A DNA stretch of 64,000 nucleotides from Pseudomonas resinovorans NBRC 106553 (GTDB lineage: Bacteria > Pseudomonadota > Gammaproteobacteria > Pseudomonadales > Pseudomonadaceae), in contig NC_021499.1 in NCBI RefSeq assembly GCF_000412695.1, forward strand, positions 2,356,001 to 2,420,000, given 5' to 3'. Position numbers and translations under genes: made by a program. Of the stretch, positions 29,868 to 39,806 are shown one piece after another; the first letter of the stretch is position 1; every line of letters begins with the position of its first letter. Below the pieces are notes generated by a model. It was not told the DNA's origin. It worked only from the letters and a program-made list of their open reading frames with translations, and searched no databases.

Positions 29868-32690
29868 GTGAGTCAGTCCCTGAGCAGTCGTTTCGCCATC
29901 AGCGCCGAGGAGCATCGCCTGCGGCAGATCGTCGACAGCAGCAGCGCGGTGATCTACGTGAAGGACCTGGACGGTCGCCTGTGCCTGGTCAACCGCGCGT
30001 TCGAGCGCCTGTTCAAGGTGCGCGCGGAGCGGGTGCTGGGGCATACCGACCATGACTTTTTCCCCGCGGCGATGGCCGACGTGCTGCGCGCCAACGACGT
30101 GCGCGTGGCCCAGCTCGGCCATGAGCTGGAGTTCGAGGAGCAGGTGCCCATAAACGGCGTGCTCCGTACCTACCTGTCCAACAAGTTCCCGCTGTTCGAC
30201 AGCGAGGGCCGGGTCAGCGCCATCTGCGGCATCTCCACCGACATCAGCTCGCGCAAGGGTCTGGAGGAGGTCCTGCGCTTCGTTGCCCTGGGGGTGTCGG
30301 CGGCCACCGGTAACGAGGTATTCGAGGCCATCGCCCGCTACCTGGTGCGCTCGCTGAACGCCGACTTCGCCTTCGTCAGCCGCATCAGCGACGAAGGCCC
30401 GGAGTGCCTGACCACCCTGGCGCTCTACTACAACGGCGGTCTGCAACAGAACGCCACCTATGCCCTGAGTGGTACGCCCTGCGCCGACGTGTTCGGCGGT
30501 CATTTCCACTTCGTGCCCCGCGACCTGCGCCGCTGCTATCCGGGCGACGCCGTGCTGGCGTCCTTTGGCGTCGACAGCTACGCCGGCTACCCGCTGTTCG
30601 CCAGCGATGGCCGGCCCCTGGGGCTGATCGCCGCCGGCCGGCTCGGCCCCATGAGCGACCGCGACAAGGTGGAGTCGGTGTTGCGCATCTTCTCCGTGCG
30701 GGCCGCGGCGGAAATCGAACGGCTGGAGGCGGAAGCCAGTTATCGGGCGATATTCAATACCTCCGAAGACGCCATCTTCGTCCATGACATCGACAGCGGC
30801 GCCCTGGTGGACGTCAATCCCAAGGCGTGCCGCGCCTATGGCTACAGCTACGAGGAAATGCTCAAGCTGGACATGGATGCCTTCAGCGCCGGCTATTCGC
30901 CCTATACCGGCAAGGAGGCGACCGGCCACCTGGCGCGCGCCGCCGCTGGCCAGGTGCAACGCTTCGAGTGGCACCGGCGCAACCGCGACGGCAGCCTGCA
31001 CTGGGATGAAGTGCTGCTCAAGCGCGTGACCATTGGCGGCATCGACCGCATCCTCGGCATCACCCGCGAGATCACCGCCCGCAAGGAGGCCGAGCAAGCC
31101 CTGCGCGCCAGCGAGTTGCAGTACCGGGCCATCACCAATACCGCCCTGGACTGTTTCATCAGCATGGACGAAACCGGCCGGGTGCTGGCCTTCAACCCGG
31201 CGGCGGAGCAGTGTTTCGGCATCAGTCGGGACGAGGCGCTGGGCCATTCCCTGCTCAAGCTGATCATTCCGCCGCGCTTTCGCGACGCGTACGAGCACGC
31301 CCTGGAGCATTACCTGCAGACCGGCCACGGCGCCTTCCTCGGCAAACGCATGGAGGTGGTGGCGCAACGCGCCGATGGCCGCGAGTTCACCGCCGAGCTG
31401 GCCCTGACCCAGGTACCCGGCGACGAAGGGCCGCGCTTCATCTGCTACCTGCGTGACATCACCGAGCGGACCCAGGCGGAGGAGGAGCGCGCCCGACTGG
31501 AGCAGCAATTGCGCCAGGCCCAGCGCATGGAGGCCATCGGCCACCTGACCGGGGGCATCGCTCACGACTTCAACAACCTGCTGACCAGCATGCTGGGCTA
31601 CACGGTGATGGCCCAGGAACTGGCGGAGCAGGGCGGCGACGAGCGCCTGGGCAAGTACCTCTCAAGGGTGCAGCGCTCGGCGGAAAAGGCCCGCGACCTG
31701 ATCCAGCAGATGCTCACCTTCAGCCGTGGAAGTCGCGGCAAGCCGCAAGTGGTGGCGCTGGACCTGCTGCTGGGTGATTTCATCCGCCTGGTGGAGTCCA
31801 CCTTGCCGGCCACGGTGGAGCTGGATGTGCAACTGGGCCATGATCTGCCGCGCGTGCTGGCCGATCCGGTGCAGCTGGAGCAGGTGCTGATGAATCTTTG
31901 CATCAATGCCCGCGACGCCATGGGGAGTGTCGGCCAGTTGCGGGTGAGCCTGGAGCGGCAGGCCCAGGAGGGCGTCTGTGCGTCCTGTCAGCAGCGCATC
32001 CGGGGCGAGTTCGTCGCCCTCACCGTCAGCGACAGCGGGCCGGGTATCGACCCGGCGTTGCGGGTGCAGATCTTCGAGCCGTTCTTCTCCACCAAGGCCA
32101 GCGGCCAGGGCAGTGGCATGGGGCTGTCCATGGTGCACGGCATCGTTCACGAATACGGCGGGCACATCCAACTGGTCAGCGAGCCGGGGCAGGGGGCGAC
32201 CTTCCGCGTCCTGATGCCGGCCCACAGCCCGGCGTCGGCAGTGGAAGACGCATGCAGCGCGGCGCAGGATCGGCCGCCGCTGCGTTCGGCCCTCAAGGGG
32301 CGGGTGGCGGTGGTGGACGACGATGCCACGGTGGCCGAGTTCATGGGCGAACTGCTGGAGGGCTGGGGCCTTACGCCGCGCATCTTCTGCGATGCCGAGC
32401 AGGCCGGCCAGGTGCTCTGCGCCGACCCCTACGCCTGGGACTTCGCCATCCTCGACCAGAGCATGCCGCGCCTTTCCGGCCTGCAACTGGCGCGGCGCCT
32501 GCTGGCCTCCCGTGCCGACCTGCCCATCGTGCTGTACACCGGCTTCAGCGATTCCCTGCTGGAAAGCGAGGTGCAGCAGCAGGGGGTCAAGGCGTTGCTG
32601 ACCAAACCCCTGGACCAGCAGCGCATGCATCAACTGTTGCAGGCCTGGCTGGTCACCCCGGCCAGCGGATACAAAGCCGAAACAAACTGA
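29868..32690 (+). CDS. Hybrid sensor histidine kinase (PAS-GAF-PAS-PAS-HisKA-HATPase-REC)
   Basis: This soluble, 940-aa kinase has an N-terminal PAS (about 15-130), a GAF-like domain (150-285), two more PAS domains (about 290-410 and 415-545), HisKA with phospho-His566 in GGIAHDFNNL, HATPase_c (DSGPGI, GSGMGLSMV) and a C-terminal receiver with Asp863 in FAILDQSMP. There are no membrane helices, so the signal is intracellular. The start is GTG at 29868 behind GGAGGG. A TATACT -10-like box is at 29831. The upstream response regulator is a plausible relay partner, but the own receiver could also act on a phosphotransfer protein. Confidence 0.9.
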   Translation: MSQSLSSRFAISAEEHRLRQIVDSSSAVIYVKDLDGRLCLVNRAFERLFKVRAERVLGHTDHDFFPAAMADVLRANDVRVAQLGHELEFEEQVPINGVLRTYLSNKFPLFDSEGRVSAICGISTDISSRKGLEEVLRFVALGVSAATGNEVFEAIARYLVRSLNADFAFVSRISDEGPECLTTLALYYNGGLQQNATYALSGTPCADVFGGHFHFVPRDLRRCYPGDAVLASFGVDSYAGYPLFASDGRPLGLIAAGRLGPMSDRDKVESVLRIFSVRAAAEIERLEAEASYRAIFNTSEDAIFVHDIDSGALVDVNPKACRAYGYSYEEMLKLDMDAFSAGYSPYTGKEATGHLARAAAGQVQRFEWHRRNRDGSLHWDEVLLKRVTIGGIDRILGITREITARKEAEQALRASELQYRAITNTALDCFISMDETGRVLAFNPAAEQCFGISRDEALGHSLLKLIIPPRFRDAYEHALEHYLQTGHGAFLGKRMEVVAQRADGREFTAELALTQVPGDEGPRFICYLRDITERTQAEEERARLEQQLRQAQRMEAIGHLTGGIAHDFNNLLTSMLGYTVMAQELAEQGGDERLGKYLSRVQRSAEKARDLIQQMLTFSRGSRGKPQVVALDLLLGDFIRLVESTLPATVELDVQLGHDLPRVLADPVQLEQVLMNLCINARDAMGSVGQLRVSLERQAQEGVCASCQQRIRGEFVALTVSDSGPGIDPALRVQIFEPFFSTKASGQGSGMGLSMVHGIVHEYGGHIQLVSEPGQGATFRVLMPAHSPASAVEDACSAAQDRPPLRSALKGRVAVVDDDATVAEFMGELLEGWGLTPRIFCDAEQAGQVLCADPYAWDFAILDQSMPRLSGLQLARRLLASRADLPIVLYTGFSDSLLESEVQQQGVKALLTKPLDQQRMHQLLQAWLVTPASGYKAETN

Positions 32691-32784
32691 GCGCCACCAG
32701 CCATAGGGCTGATACAGGCCGGGATCAAGCTTCTGTCCAAGGCGGCAACGATGCCGCCGACCAGAACCCCGGCAGGAGCGCATC

Positions 32785-33558
32785 ATGTTCACTTACTTCA
32801 AGCGCATTTCGATCTTCCTCTACGGCGTGGCCAGCTACCTGATCTTCTTCGCCACGTTCGTCTACTCCATCGGTTTCGTCGCCAACCTGCCGTTCGCCCC
32901 GCGCACCATGGACGGTGAGCCGCAGCTGCCGTTCTGGAGTGCCCTGGGAATCAACGCGCTGCTCCTGGGCCTGTTCGCCGTCCAGCACAGCGTGATGGCC
33001 CGGCCGGCCTTCAAGGCCTGGTGGACCCGCTGGATTCCGCCGGCGGCCGAGCGCAGCACCTACGTACTGTTCTCCAGTCTGGCGCTGATCCTGCTGTACA
33101 GCTTCTGGCAGCCCCTGGGTGGGGAAATCTGGAACATCGAGAACCGTTCCGGCCGGCTGGTGATGGGCGCGATCTTCGGCTTCGGCTGGGCCCTGGTGTT
33201 CTACTCCACCGTGCTGATCAACCACTTCGACCTGTTCGGCCTGCGCCAGGTCTGGCTGAACCTGCTGGGCAAGCCCTACACCGACCTGGAGTTCAAGACT
33301 CCCGGCGCCTACAAGCTGGTGCGTCATCCGCTGTATCTGGGCTGGTTCCTGTGCTTCTGGGCCACCCCGACCATGAGCGCCACGCACCTGCTGTTCGCGG
33401 TGCTGACCAGCATCTACATCCTGGCGGCGATCCGGCTGGAAGAGCGTGACCTGCTGCAGGCCCACCCCGAGTACGCCGACTACCGGCGCCAGGTGCCCAT
33501 GCTGCTGCCGCGCGTCGGTGGCCGGGACAAGGCAGAGGACGATCGCGAAGCGGCCTGA
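32785..33558 (+). CDS. mddA: Probable methanethiol S-methyltransferase (MddA-like)
   Basis: This 257-aa membrane protein has about six helices and belongs to the isoprenylcysteine methyltransferase-like (ICMT/NnrU) group. C-terminal VRHPLYLGWFLCFWATP and RLEERDLLQAHPEYADYR supply the SAM-binding RHP and EE motifs. MddA converts methanethiol to dimethyl sulfide with SAM and was described in Pseudomonas deceptionensis; the length and helix pattern agree. Other members of this superfamily methylate different thiols or prenyl groups, so the assignment is by resemblance only. It is monocistronic with an AGGAGCG ribosome binding site and a terminator after it. Confidence 0.62.
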   Translation: MFTYFKRISIFLYGVASYLIFFATFVYSIGFVANLPFAPRTMDGEPQLPFWSALGINALLLGLFAVQHSVMARPAFKAWWTRWIPPAAERSTYVLFSSLALILLYSFWQPLGGEIWNIENRSGRLVMGAIFGFGWALVFYSTVLINHFDLFGLRQVWLNLLGKPYTDLEFKTPGAYKLVRHPLYLGWFLCFWATPTMSATHLLFAVLTSIYILAAIRLEERDLLQAHPEYADYRRQVPMLLPRVGGRDKAEDDREAA

Positions 33559-33571
33559 GGGCTGGGTGAAC

Positions 33572-33604
33572 GAAAAGGGCGCCCCGATTGGGGCGCCCTT
33601 TTTC
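33572..33604 (+). terminator. Rho-independent terminator after the mddA-like gene
   Basis: AAAAGGGCGCCCC, loop GATT, GGGGCGCCCTTTT then T-run, 15 bases after the stop. Confidence 0.93.
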
Positions 33605-33624
33605 GTTCGTGCGCGATGGGGGCG

Positions 33625-33709
33625 GTAGGATGGGGCGGGCGGCGTTCCGCTTAGCCTGCGAGACCCATCTCGCGGACTTGATGGGTATCGCTTCGCTCAA
33701 CCCATCCTA
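33625..33709. repeat. Full copy of the GTAGGATGGGT palindromic repeat
   Basis: Starts GTAGGATGGGGCGGGCGGCG and ends CAACCCATCCTAC; the ends are inverted. A closely similar copy is at 44085-44166. Confidence 0.8.
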
Positions 33710-33731
33710 CGGTTGGGCCCTGCGGGCGGGC

Positions 33732-35357
33732 TCACACCACAAAGCGCGCGATCATGCCGTTCAGGTCGTTGGCCAGGCGCGACAGCTCGTGGCTGGCGGT
33801 GGAGGTCTGGCCAGCCCCGGCCGAGGTCTGCACCGAGATGTCGTGGATGTTCACCAGGTTGCGGTCCACTTCGCGGGCGACCTGGGCCTGCTCCTCGGCC
33901 GCGCTGGCGATGACCAGGGTGCGCTCGTTGATCTCGCCGGCCTGGCGGGCGATCTCGAAGAGCGCCTGGTCCGCGCCCTCGGCCACTTCCAGCATGTCCT
34001 GGGCGTGCCGCTCGTTCTCGCGCATGGCGGCCACGGCGGTATCGGCGCCGGCCTGGATGCCGGCGATCATCTGCTCGATCTCGTGGGTGGATTCCTGGGT
34101 GCGGTGGGCGAGGGCGCGCACTTCGTCCGCCACCACGGCGAAGCCGCGACCCTGTTCGCCGGCCCGCGCCGCCTCGATGGCCGCGTTGAGGGCCAGCAGG
34201 TTGGTCTGCTCGGCGATGGCGCGGATCACGTCCAGTACCCGGCTGATGCCCTGGGCCTGCACCGCCAGGTCCGCCACCCGCTGGGTGGTGTGGGTCACCT
34301 CCAGGCCCATGTCGCGGATCGCCTGCACCGTCTGCTCGACCCGCTCGCGGCCGGTGCGGGCGGCCCCTTCGGAGGCGCTGGAGGCCTCGGAGGTGGAGGC
34401 GGCGTTGCGTGCCACTTCCTCGACGGCCGCGCTCATCTGGTTGACCGCGGTGGCGGCCATCTCGATCTCGCTGTGCTGGCGAGTCAGCGAGTGGCTGCCT
34501 TCCTCGGTCACCGCGTTGAGTTCCTCGGCCGCCGACGCGAGCTGGGTGGCGGACTGGCCAATCTGCTCGATGGTGTCGTGGAGGACCCGCTGCATCTGCT
34601 CCAGGGACTGCATCAGGTGCGCCGGCTCGTCCTTGCCGTGGGTGTCGATCTGTCCGGTGAGGTCGCCGTCGGCCACCTTCTGGGCGGTGAGCATGGCATT
34701 GCGGATGGGCTGGACGATGCTCCGGGTGAGCAGCCAGGCGATGGCGACGCTGGCCAGCAGGGCCACCAGCAGCACCACCAGTACCGCCTGGCTGGAGCGT
34801 TCGAAGATCAGGTCGCTGGCGAGGTTGTCGGCGTGCGCCTGGTCCTCCACCAACTTGCTCAGGGCCTGCAGGCTGTCCAGCAGCGCCACGTAGCGGTCGC
34901 GATGGGCGTCGCGCATCAGCACCCGGGCGCCTTCGGCATCGCCCGAGCGGGAGCGCTCCAGCACCGCCGGCTGGCCGGCGAGGTAGTCGCGGGTGAGGGC
35001 TTCCAGCCGATCGAACAGCGCTTGTTCCTCGGCGTTGTCCACCAGGGGGCGGAAGTCTTCCTCGGCCTTGCGCAGCTCGGCGGCCAGTTCGTTCAGGCGC
35101 TGTTCCTGGCCGCGCCAGCTGGCGGGGTCACGGGCCAGGAGGTGGGCCATCTCCGCCAGGCGCACTTCGGCGACCACCTGGCCGATTCGGTTGGCGGCCT
35201 GGACGCTGGGCAGGGAGATCTGGCTGAGACGGGTGGATGCCTGGTTGATGACTTCCATGCGGTCGCTGGCGAACCAGCCGAGGCCCACCAGCAGCAGGGT
35301 GATGATGGCGAAGCCTACGGCGGCGCGGTAGGCGATGGGGAGCTGACGAAGGTACAT
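33732..35357 (-). CDS. Methyl-accepting chemotaxis protein
   Basis: A 541-aa chemoreceptor. The first membrane helix is at about residues 10-30, then a periplasmic four-helix-bundle-like ligand domain of about 160 residues, a second helix ([20 protein letters not shown]), HAMP, and the cytoplasmic signalling domain with the MCP hairpin tip [20 protein letters not shown]. Methylation Gln/Glu positions flank the tip. The ligand cannot be predicted. It lies downstream of fabB on the same strand but after a terminator, matching the PA1608 position in P. aeruginosa. Confidence 0.92.
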   Translation of the reverse strand: MYLRQLPIAYRAAVGFAIITLLLVGLGWFASDRMEVINQASTRLSQISLPSVQAANRIGQVVAEVRLAEMAHLLARDPASWRGQEQRLNELAAELRKAEEDFRPLVDNAEEQALFDRLEALTRDYLAGQPAVLERSRSGDAEGARVLMRDAHRDRYVALLDSLQALSKLVEDQAHADNLASDLIFERSSQAVLVVLLVALLASVAIAWLLTRSIVQPIRNAMLTAQKVADGDLTGQIDTHGKDEPAHLMQSLEQMQRVLHDTIEQIGQSATQLASAAEELNAVTEEGSHSLTRQHSEIEMAATAVNQMSAAVEEVARNAASTSEASSASEGAARTGRERVEQTVQAIRDMGLEVTHTTQRVADLAVQAQGISRVLDVIRAIAEQTNLLALNAAIEAARAGEQGRGFAVVADEVRALAHRTQESTHEIEQMIAGIQAGADTAVAAMRENERHAQDMLEVAEGADQALFEIARQAGEINERTLVIASAAEEQAQVAREVDRNLVNIHDISVQTSAGAGQTSTASHELSRLANDLNGMIARFVV

Positions 35358-35518
35358 GGGAGGCTACTCCGGTCCGGGATTGAGGATGTCCTGGTCCGGT
35401 TAGCGGAGGGGCGGGGCGCTTCTTGATGGTGGAAAGTACGGTTCGGAAGGGGCCTACAGGTCTAGCGGAATAAGACTTCTCCTGTGTTCCTGCTGGCGTA
35501 GGAAACGCCCACAAACGA

Positions 35519-35548
35519 CAACGCCCGTATCCAGGGATACGGGCGTTG
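35519..35548 (-). terminator. Rho-independent terminator after fabB
   Basis: Perfect 14-bp stem CAACGCCCGTATCC / GGATACGGGCGTTG with a 2-base centre, 20 bases beyond the fabB stop. The T-run on the minus side is short (TCGTTTG). Confidence 0.75.
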
Positions 35549-35568
35549 CGGGTACAGCCGGCGGTGGA

Positions 35569-36786
35569 TCAGTCCTGGTAGCGACGCAGGACCAGGGTGG
35601 CGTTGGTGCCACCGAAACCGAAGCTGTTGGACATAACGGTGTCGATCTGCGCGTTCTCGCGGGTTTCGCGAAGGATCGGCAGGTCGGCCACTTCCGGGTC
35701 CAGTTCGTCGATGTTGGCCGAGCCAGCCATGAACTTGCCTTCCATCATCAGCAGGCAGTAGATGGCTTCCTGTACGCCGGCGGCGCCCAGGCTGTGGCCG
35801 GACAGGCTCTTGGTGGAGCTGATGGCCGGGGCCTTGTCGGCGAACACTGCACGCACGCCGCGGATCTCGGCGACGTCGCCAACCGGGGTGGAGGTGCCGT
35901 GGGTGTTCAGGTAGTCGATCGGGGTGTCGACGGTGGACAGCGCCTGCTGCATGCAGCGGATCGCGCCTTCACCGCTCGGGGCGACCATGTCGTAGCCGTC
36001 GGAGGTAGCACCGTAGCCAACGATTTCGGCGTAGATCTTGGCGCCGCGCTTCTTGGCGTGCTCCAGCTCTTCCACCACCACCATGCCGCCGCCGCCGGCG
36101 ATGACGAAGCCGTCACGCTTGGCGTCGTAGGCGCGGGAGGCGCGCTCGGGGGTTTCGTTGTACTGGGTGGAGAGGGCGCCCATGGCGTCGAACAGGCAGC
36201 TCTGGCTCCAATGTTCTTCTTCACCGCCACCGGCGAAGACCATGTCCTGCTTGCCCAGCTGGATCTGCTCCATGGCCTGGCCGATGCAATGCGCGCTGGT
36301 GGCGCAGGCCGAGGAAATGGAGAAGTTCACGCCCTTGATCTGGAAGGGAGTGGCCAGGCAGGCGGAAACGGTGCTGCCCATGGTGCGGGTGACGCGGTAT
36401 GGGCCGATGCGCTTGACGCCCTTTTCACGCAGGGTGTCGATGGCTTCCATCTGGTTGACGGTGGAAGCACCACCGGAACCGGCGATCAGGCCCACGCGCG
36501 GGCTGGAGATCTGCTCGGCGCTCAGGCCGGCGTCCTCGATGGCCTGCTGCATGGCCAGGTAGGCATAGGCAGCGGCATCGCCCATGAAGCGGAAGAGCTT
36601 GCGATCGATCAGCTCTTCCAGGTTCAGGTTGACCGAGCCGGACACCTGGCTGCGCAGACCCATCTCCGCATAGGAGGGGTTGTGGCGGATACCGGAACGA
36701 CCGGCGCGCAGGTTCTCGGAGACGGTGGCTTTGTCATTGCCCAGGCAGGAAACGATACCCAGGCCAGTGATCACGACACGACGCAT
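35569..36786 (-). CDS. fabB: 3-oxoacyl-ACP synthase I
   Basis: FabB elongates unsaturated acyl chains after FabA has made cis-3-decenoyl-ACP; it is needed for unsaturated fatty acids. At 405 aa it has the family length. The catalytic triad is visible: Cys in [12 protein letters not shown], His in [11 protein letters not shown] and His in [12 protein letters not shown]. The start ATG overlaps no other frame and follows fabA by 11 bases on the same strand, so they form the classical fabAB operon. Confidence 0.98.
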   Translation of the reverse strand: MRRVVITGLGIVSCLGNDKATVSENLRAGRSGIRHNPSYAEMGLRSQVSGSVNLNLEELIDRKLFRFMGDAAAYAYLAMQQAIEDAGLSAEQISSPRVGLIAGSGGASTVNQMEAIDTLREKGVKRIGPYRVTRTMGSTVSACLATPFQIKGVNFSISSACATSAHCIGQAMEQIQLGKQDMVFAGGGEEEHWSQSCLFDAMGALSTQYNETPERASRAYDAKRDGFVIAGGGGMVVVEELEHAKKRGAKIYAEIVGYGATSDGYDMVAPSGEGAIRCMQQALSTVDTPIDYLNTHGTSTPVGDVAEIRGVRAVFADKAPAISSTKSLSGHSLGAAGVQEAIYCLLMMEGKFMAGSANIDELDPEVADLPILRETRENAQIDTVMSNSFGFGGTNATLVLRRYQD

Positions 36787-36797
36787 GCGGATGTCCT

Positions 36798-37313
36798 TCA
36801 GAAACTGTCGGTAGAGGTGAACAGGCCGACGCGCAGGCCTTCGGCGCTGTAGATCTCGCGGCCGTCGACGGCAACGGTGCCATCGGCGATGCCGAGGATC
36901 AGCGAACGACTAATAGTGCGCTTGATGTGGATGTTGTAGGTGATCTTTTTCGCGGACGGCAGGACCTGGCCGAAGAACTTGACTTCACCGGACCCGAGGG
37001 CGCGGCCACGGCCGGGGTTGCCCTGCCAGCCGAGGTAGAAACCGACCAGTTGCCACATGGCGTCGAGGCCCAGGCAGCCTGGCATGACCGGGTCGCCTTC
37101 GAAGTGGCAGGCGAAGAACCACAGGTCGGGATTGATGTCGAGCTCGGCGACGATTTCGCCTTTGCCGTACTTCCCGCCGGTTTCGCTGATATGCACGATG
37201 CGGTCGATCATCAGCATGTTGGGGGCGGGTAGTTGCGCATTACCCGGGCCGAACAGCTCGCCGCGACTGCAGCGCAGCAGGTCTTCCCGGGAATAGGCGT
37301 TTTGTTTGGTCAT
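36798..37313 (-). CDS. fabA: 3-hydroxydecanoyl-ACP dehydratase/isomerase
   Basis: FabA dehydrates 3-hydroxydecanoyl-ACP and isomerises trans-2 to cis-3-decenoyl-ACP, starting unsaturated fatty acid synthesis. It is 171 aa, with the active-site His in [14 protein letters not shown] and the Asp in [13 protein letters not shown]. An AGGAGCTCGC ribosome binding site precedes the ATG. The upstream 261 bases carry the fabAB promoter. In P. aeruginosa this promoter is repressed by DesT; a partial DesT-like half-site is seen at 37451-37460. Confidence 0.98.
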   Translation of the reverse strand: MTKQNAYSREDLLRCSRGELFGPGNAQLPAPNMLMIDRIVHISETGGKYGKGEIVAELDINPDLWFFACHFEGDPVMPGCLGLDAMWQLVGFYLGWQGNPGRGRALGSGEVKFFGQVLPSAKKITYNIHIKRTISRSLILGIADGTVAVDGREIYSAEGLRVGLFTSTDSF

Positions 37314-37440
37314 GCGAGCTCCTCAATGGTCCCCGTGCGACACAGGGCTTTGCATTCATCCTTCTGCCGTGGCCTTTTTATCGGGGCTTCAGCCGGCAGA
37401 CTAGTCATAGACTGTTGCGTTGCGGTGAAAGTCACAGGGC

Positions 37441-37462
37441 GGCGAGCACAGTCGTTCACTTG
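37441..37462 (-). promoter_or_regulatory. Possible DesT half-site upstream of fabA
   Basis: On the minus strand AGTGAACGACTGTGCTCG has one arm (AGTGAAC) like the described DesT palindrome AGTGAACGCTTGTTGACT; the second arm matches poorly. Distance to the fabA ATG is about 140 bases. The rest of the gap shows no gene. Confidence 0.3.
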
Positions 37463-37574
37463 GGCGGCGCCGGAGCGCCGCGAAGGGCGTACCAGGGGCG
37501 TCCCGCTCGTACAGAGTGGAGCACTTTAACATTCTGGAACACTCGACGAATGTCTGGAAACGGCACCAATCGTT

Positions 37575-39482
37575 TCAGTCCGTCGGCTTGTTCAGCCAAC
37601 GTTGCATCACCTGCAGCAGGTCGGCGCGCTTGAAGGGCTTGGCCAGGTAGTCGTTCATGCCCGCCGCCAGGCAGGCTTCGCGGTCGCCCTGCAGGGCATT
37701 GGCGGTGAGGGCGATAATCGGCAGCGTTGCTCCGCCATTCATCTGGCGAATCTGCCGGGTGGCCTCGTAACCGTCGAGCACCGGCAGGCGGCAGTCCATC
37801 AGGATCGCCGCATAGTGCTGGCGCGAGACCTGGTGCAGCGCCTGGGCGCCGTCGCCCACCAGGCTGACCTGGTAGCCCAGGCTGCGCAGCATGGCTTCGA
37901 TCACCGTCTGGTTGACCGGGTTGTCTTCCACCAGCAGCACGTGCTGGCCGGTGCCTTCACCCTGACTGCTCTCCTGGCCGGACAGCCGCTGGGCGTCCTG
38001 GATGCGGAAGGGCAGGGGAATCTCCAGGGTGAAGACCGAGCCCGAGCCTTCATGGCTTTCGGCGCGCAGGGTACCGCCCATGCGCTCGGCCAGGGTCCGG
38101 GCGATCGGCAGGCCGAGGCCGGTACCGCCGTAGCGGCGGGAGATCGAGTGGTCGGCCTGCTGGAAGGCGTCGAACATGTGCTCCAGGCGATCGGGAGGTA
38201 TGCCGATGCCACTGTCGTGCACCGAGCAGGTGAGCCAGAGCACGTCGCGGTCCAGCGCCTGCCAGCGGGTTTCCACCTTGATGCCGCCCTCTTCGGTGAA
38301 CTTCAGCGCGTTGCCCACCAGGTTGACCAGGATCTGCCGCAGGCGGGTCGGGTCGCCTTGGGCCTCGACCCGTTCCAGGCCCTGCTGGGTGTCCAGGCCG
38401 AGAGCCAGGCCGCGTTGTTGCGCGCTGTGCTGGAACACCTGCACGGAGCTGAGGATCAGGTCCAGCAGGTTGAAGGGAATGCGCTCCAGCTCCAGGGCGC
38501 CGCGTTCGATACGGGAGAAATCGAGGATGTCGTTGATCACCTTCAGCAGGTGCTCGGTGGATTCGGTGGCCAGGGCCGCGTATTCCGTCTGCTCCTCGGT
38601 CATCTCGGTGGTTTCCAGCAGCTGCAGCATGCCCAGCACACCATTCATGGGGGTGCGCAGCTCGTGGCTCATCATGGCGAGGAAGTCGGACTTCGCCCGG
38701 TTGGCCATTTCCGCTTCCTCGCGGGCCTTGATCAGCTGGTCCATCGCCTGCTGCTGCTCGGTACTGGCCTGTTCGAGGCCGCCGGCGAGGTTGTTGATGT
38801 GGCGCGCCAGGTTGCCCAGTTCGCTGTCGTCCACCACCGGCAGCCCGGCGTTGTAGTTGCCGTCCTGGATGGCCTTGACCGCATCGCCCATGTCACTGAT
38901 GGGCTGGGAGAGGCGGGTAGCCAGCCGGCGGGCGAGAAGAAAGGTCAGGAGCAGGGCGATCAGGGCCAGTACGGTGGCCTTGAAGAGGATTTCCTGCTGG
39001 CGGCTGCTGAAGGCGTCGTTGGACATGCCGACCACCACGCGCCCCAGGTAGTTGCCGTCGCTGCTGCGGCTGTCGCTGGTGGCGAGGGTGCGGTGGGCCT
39101 GCAGGTGGATCTGCTGCTGGATGATCGGGGCGTGGAACACCTCCACCTGGCTGCCGGTCTTCTCCAGGCTGTCCTGCTGTTCCAGGTAGACCAGGATGTT
39201 GTCGGCGCGGTCGCGCACTTCGAGGAAGCGCACGTGGGGCGTGCCGAGGCTGGCCTGGAGCAGCCCCTCCAGCACTTCCAGGTTGCCGGTGACCACGCCG
39301 TATTCGGCGGCCGGGGCAAGCTGGCTGGCGATCAGTTGGCCGGTGTGGTTGAGCTCCTGGCGCAGGTCCTGCAGGCGGGCGAACGTGAAGAACCCGGTGA
39401 GCAGCAGCGTCAGCAGCAGTGCCGGGCCCAGGCTGATCAGTTGGGTGCGGGTGTGGATGTCCCAGCGGCGCCGCAGTGTCAT
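37575..39482 (-). CDS. Hybrid sensor histidine kinase, PA1611-like
   Basis: A 635-aa membrane hybrid kinase. It has two helices (about 17-38 and 155-175) around a periplasmic domain of about 115 residues, then HAMP, HisKA with His273 ([12 protein letters not shown]), HATPase ([28 protein letters not shown]) and a receiver with Asp563 ([11 protein letters not shown]). The start at 39482 has GGAGAG 9 bases upstream. It sits next to fabA exactly as PA1611 does in PAO1; PA1611 binds RetS and feeds the HptB/Gac-Rsm switch between acute and chronic lifestyles. That role is transferred by synteny only. Confidence 0.87.
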   Translation of the reverse strand: MTLRRRWDIHTRTQLISLGPALLLTLLLTGFFTFARLQDLRQELNHTGQLIASQLAPAAEYGVVTGNLEVLEGLLQASLGTPHVRFLEVRDRADNILVYLEQQDSLEKTGSQVEVFHAPIIQQQIHLQAHRTLATSDSRSSDGNYLGRVVVGMSNDAFSSRQQEILFKATVLALIALLLTFLLARRLATRLSQPISDMGDAVKAIQDGNYNAGLPVVDDSELGNLARHINNLAGGLEQASTEQQQAMDQLIKAREEAEMANRAKSDFLAMMSHELRTPMNGVLGMLQLLETTEMTEEQTEYAALATESTEHLLKVINDILDFSRIERGALELERIPFNLLDLILSSVQVFQHSAQQRGLALGLDTQQGLERVEAQGDPTRLRQILVNLVGNALKFTEEGGIKVETRWQALDRDVLWLTCSVHDSGIGIPPDRLEHMFDAFQQADHSISRRYGGTGLGLPIARTLAERMGGTLRAESHEGSGSVFTLEIPLPFRIQDAQRLSGQESSQGEGTGQHVLLVEDNPVNQTVIEAMLRSLGYQVSLVGDGAQALHQVSRQHYAAILMDCRLPVLDGYEATRQIRQMNGGATLPIIALTANALQGDREACLAAGMNDYLAKPFKRADLLQVMQRWLNKPTD

Positions 39483-39761
39483 ACGCGCGACTCTCCTACT
39501 ACCAGGCAAGCGAACGGGAGTCGGGGGGAGGGTGGGCACATCTTCCTATTGGCCTCGATACGGGGTCGTCCGTGCTGCGGAACCATGTTGGAACTCTAGT
39601 CCCGATAAGCCCCAATGCTGGGGGATTTTCCATTGATGCGCCTGGTCAGGGGAGCCAAATGGCAACCTTGGCGTCAGATAGTGGCGGCATCTTAACTGAC
39701 GAAGACCACATTGCCAGCGCAAAGGCCCCGGATAGAGGCTGGCTGGCCGGCGGCGGCACCG

Positions 39762-39767
39762 TATAAT
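39762..39767 (+). promoter_or_regulatory. Consensus -10 box of gpsA
   Basis: TATAAT lies 40 bases upstream of the gpsA ATG. The matching -35 region (around 39739-39744) is poor, so another activator or an extended -10 may be used. Confidence 0.5.
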
Positions 39768-39806
39768 GCGCGAATTCGCCATCCCCATGGCCTACCTGGA
39801 CACGTT

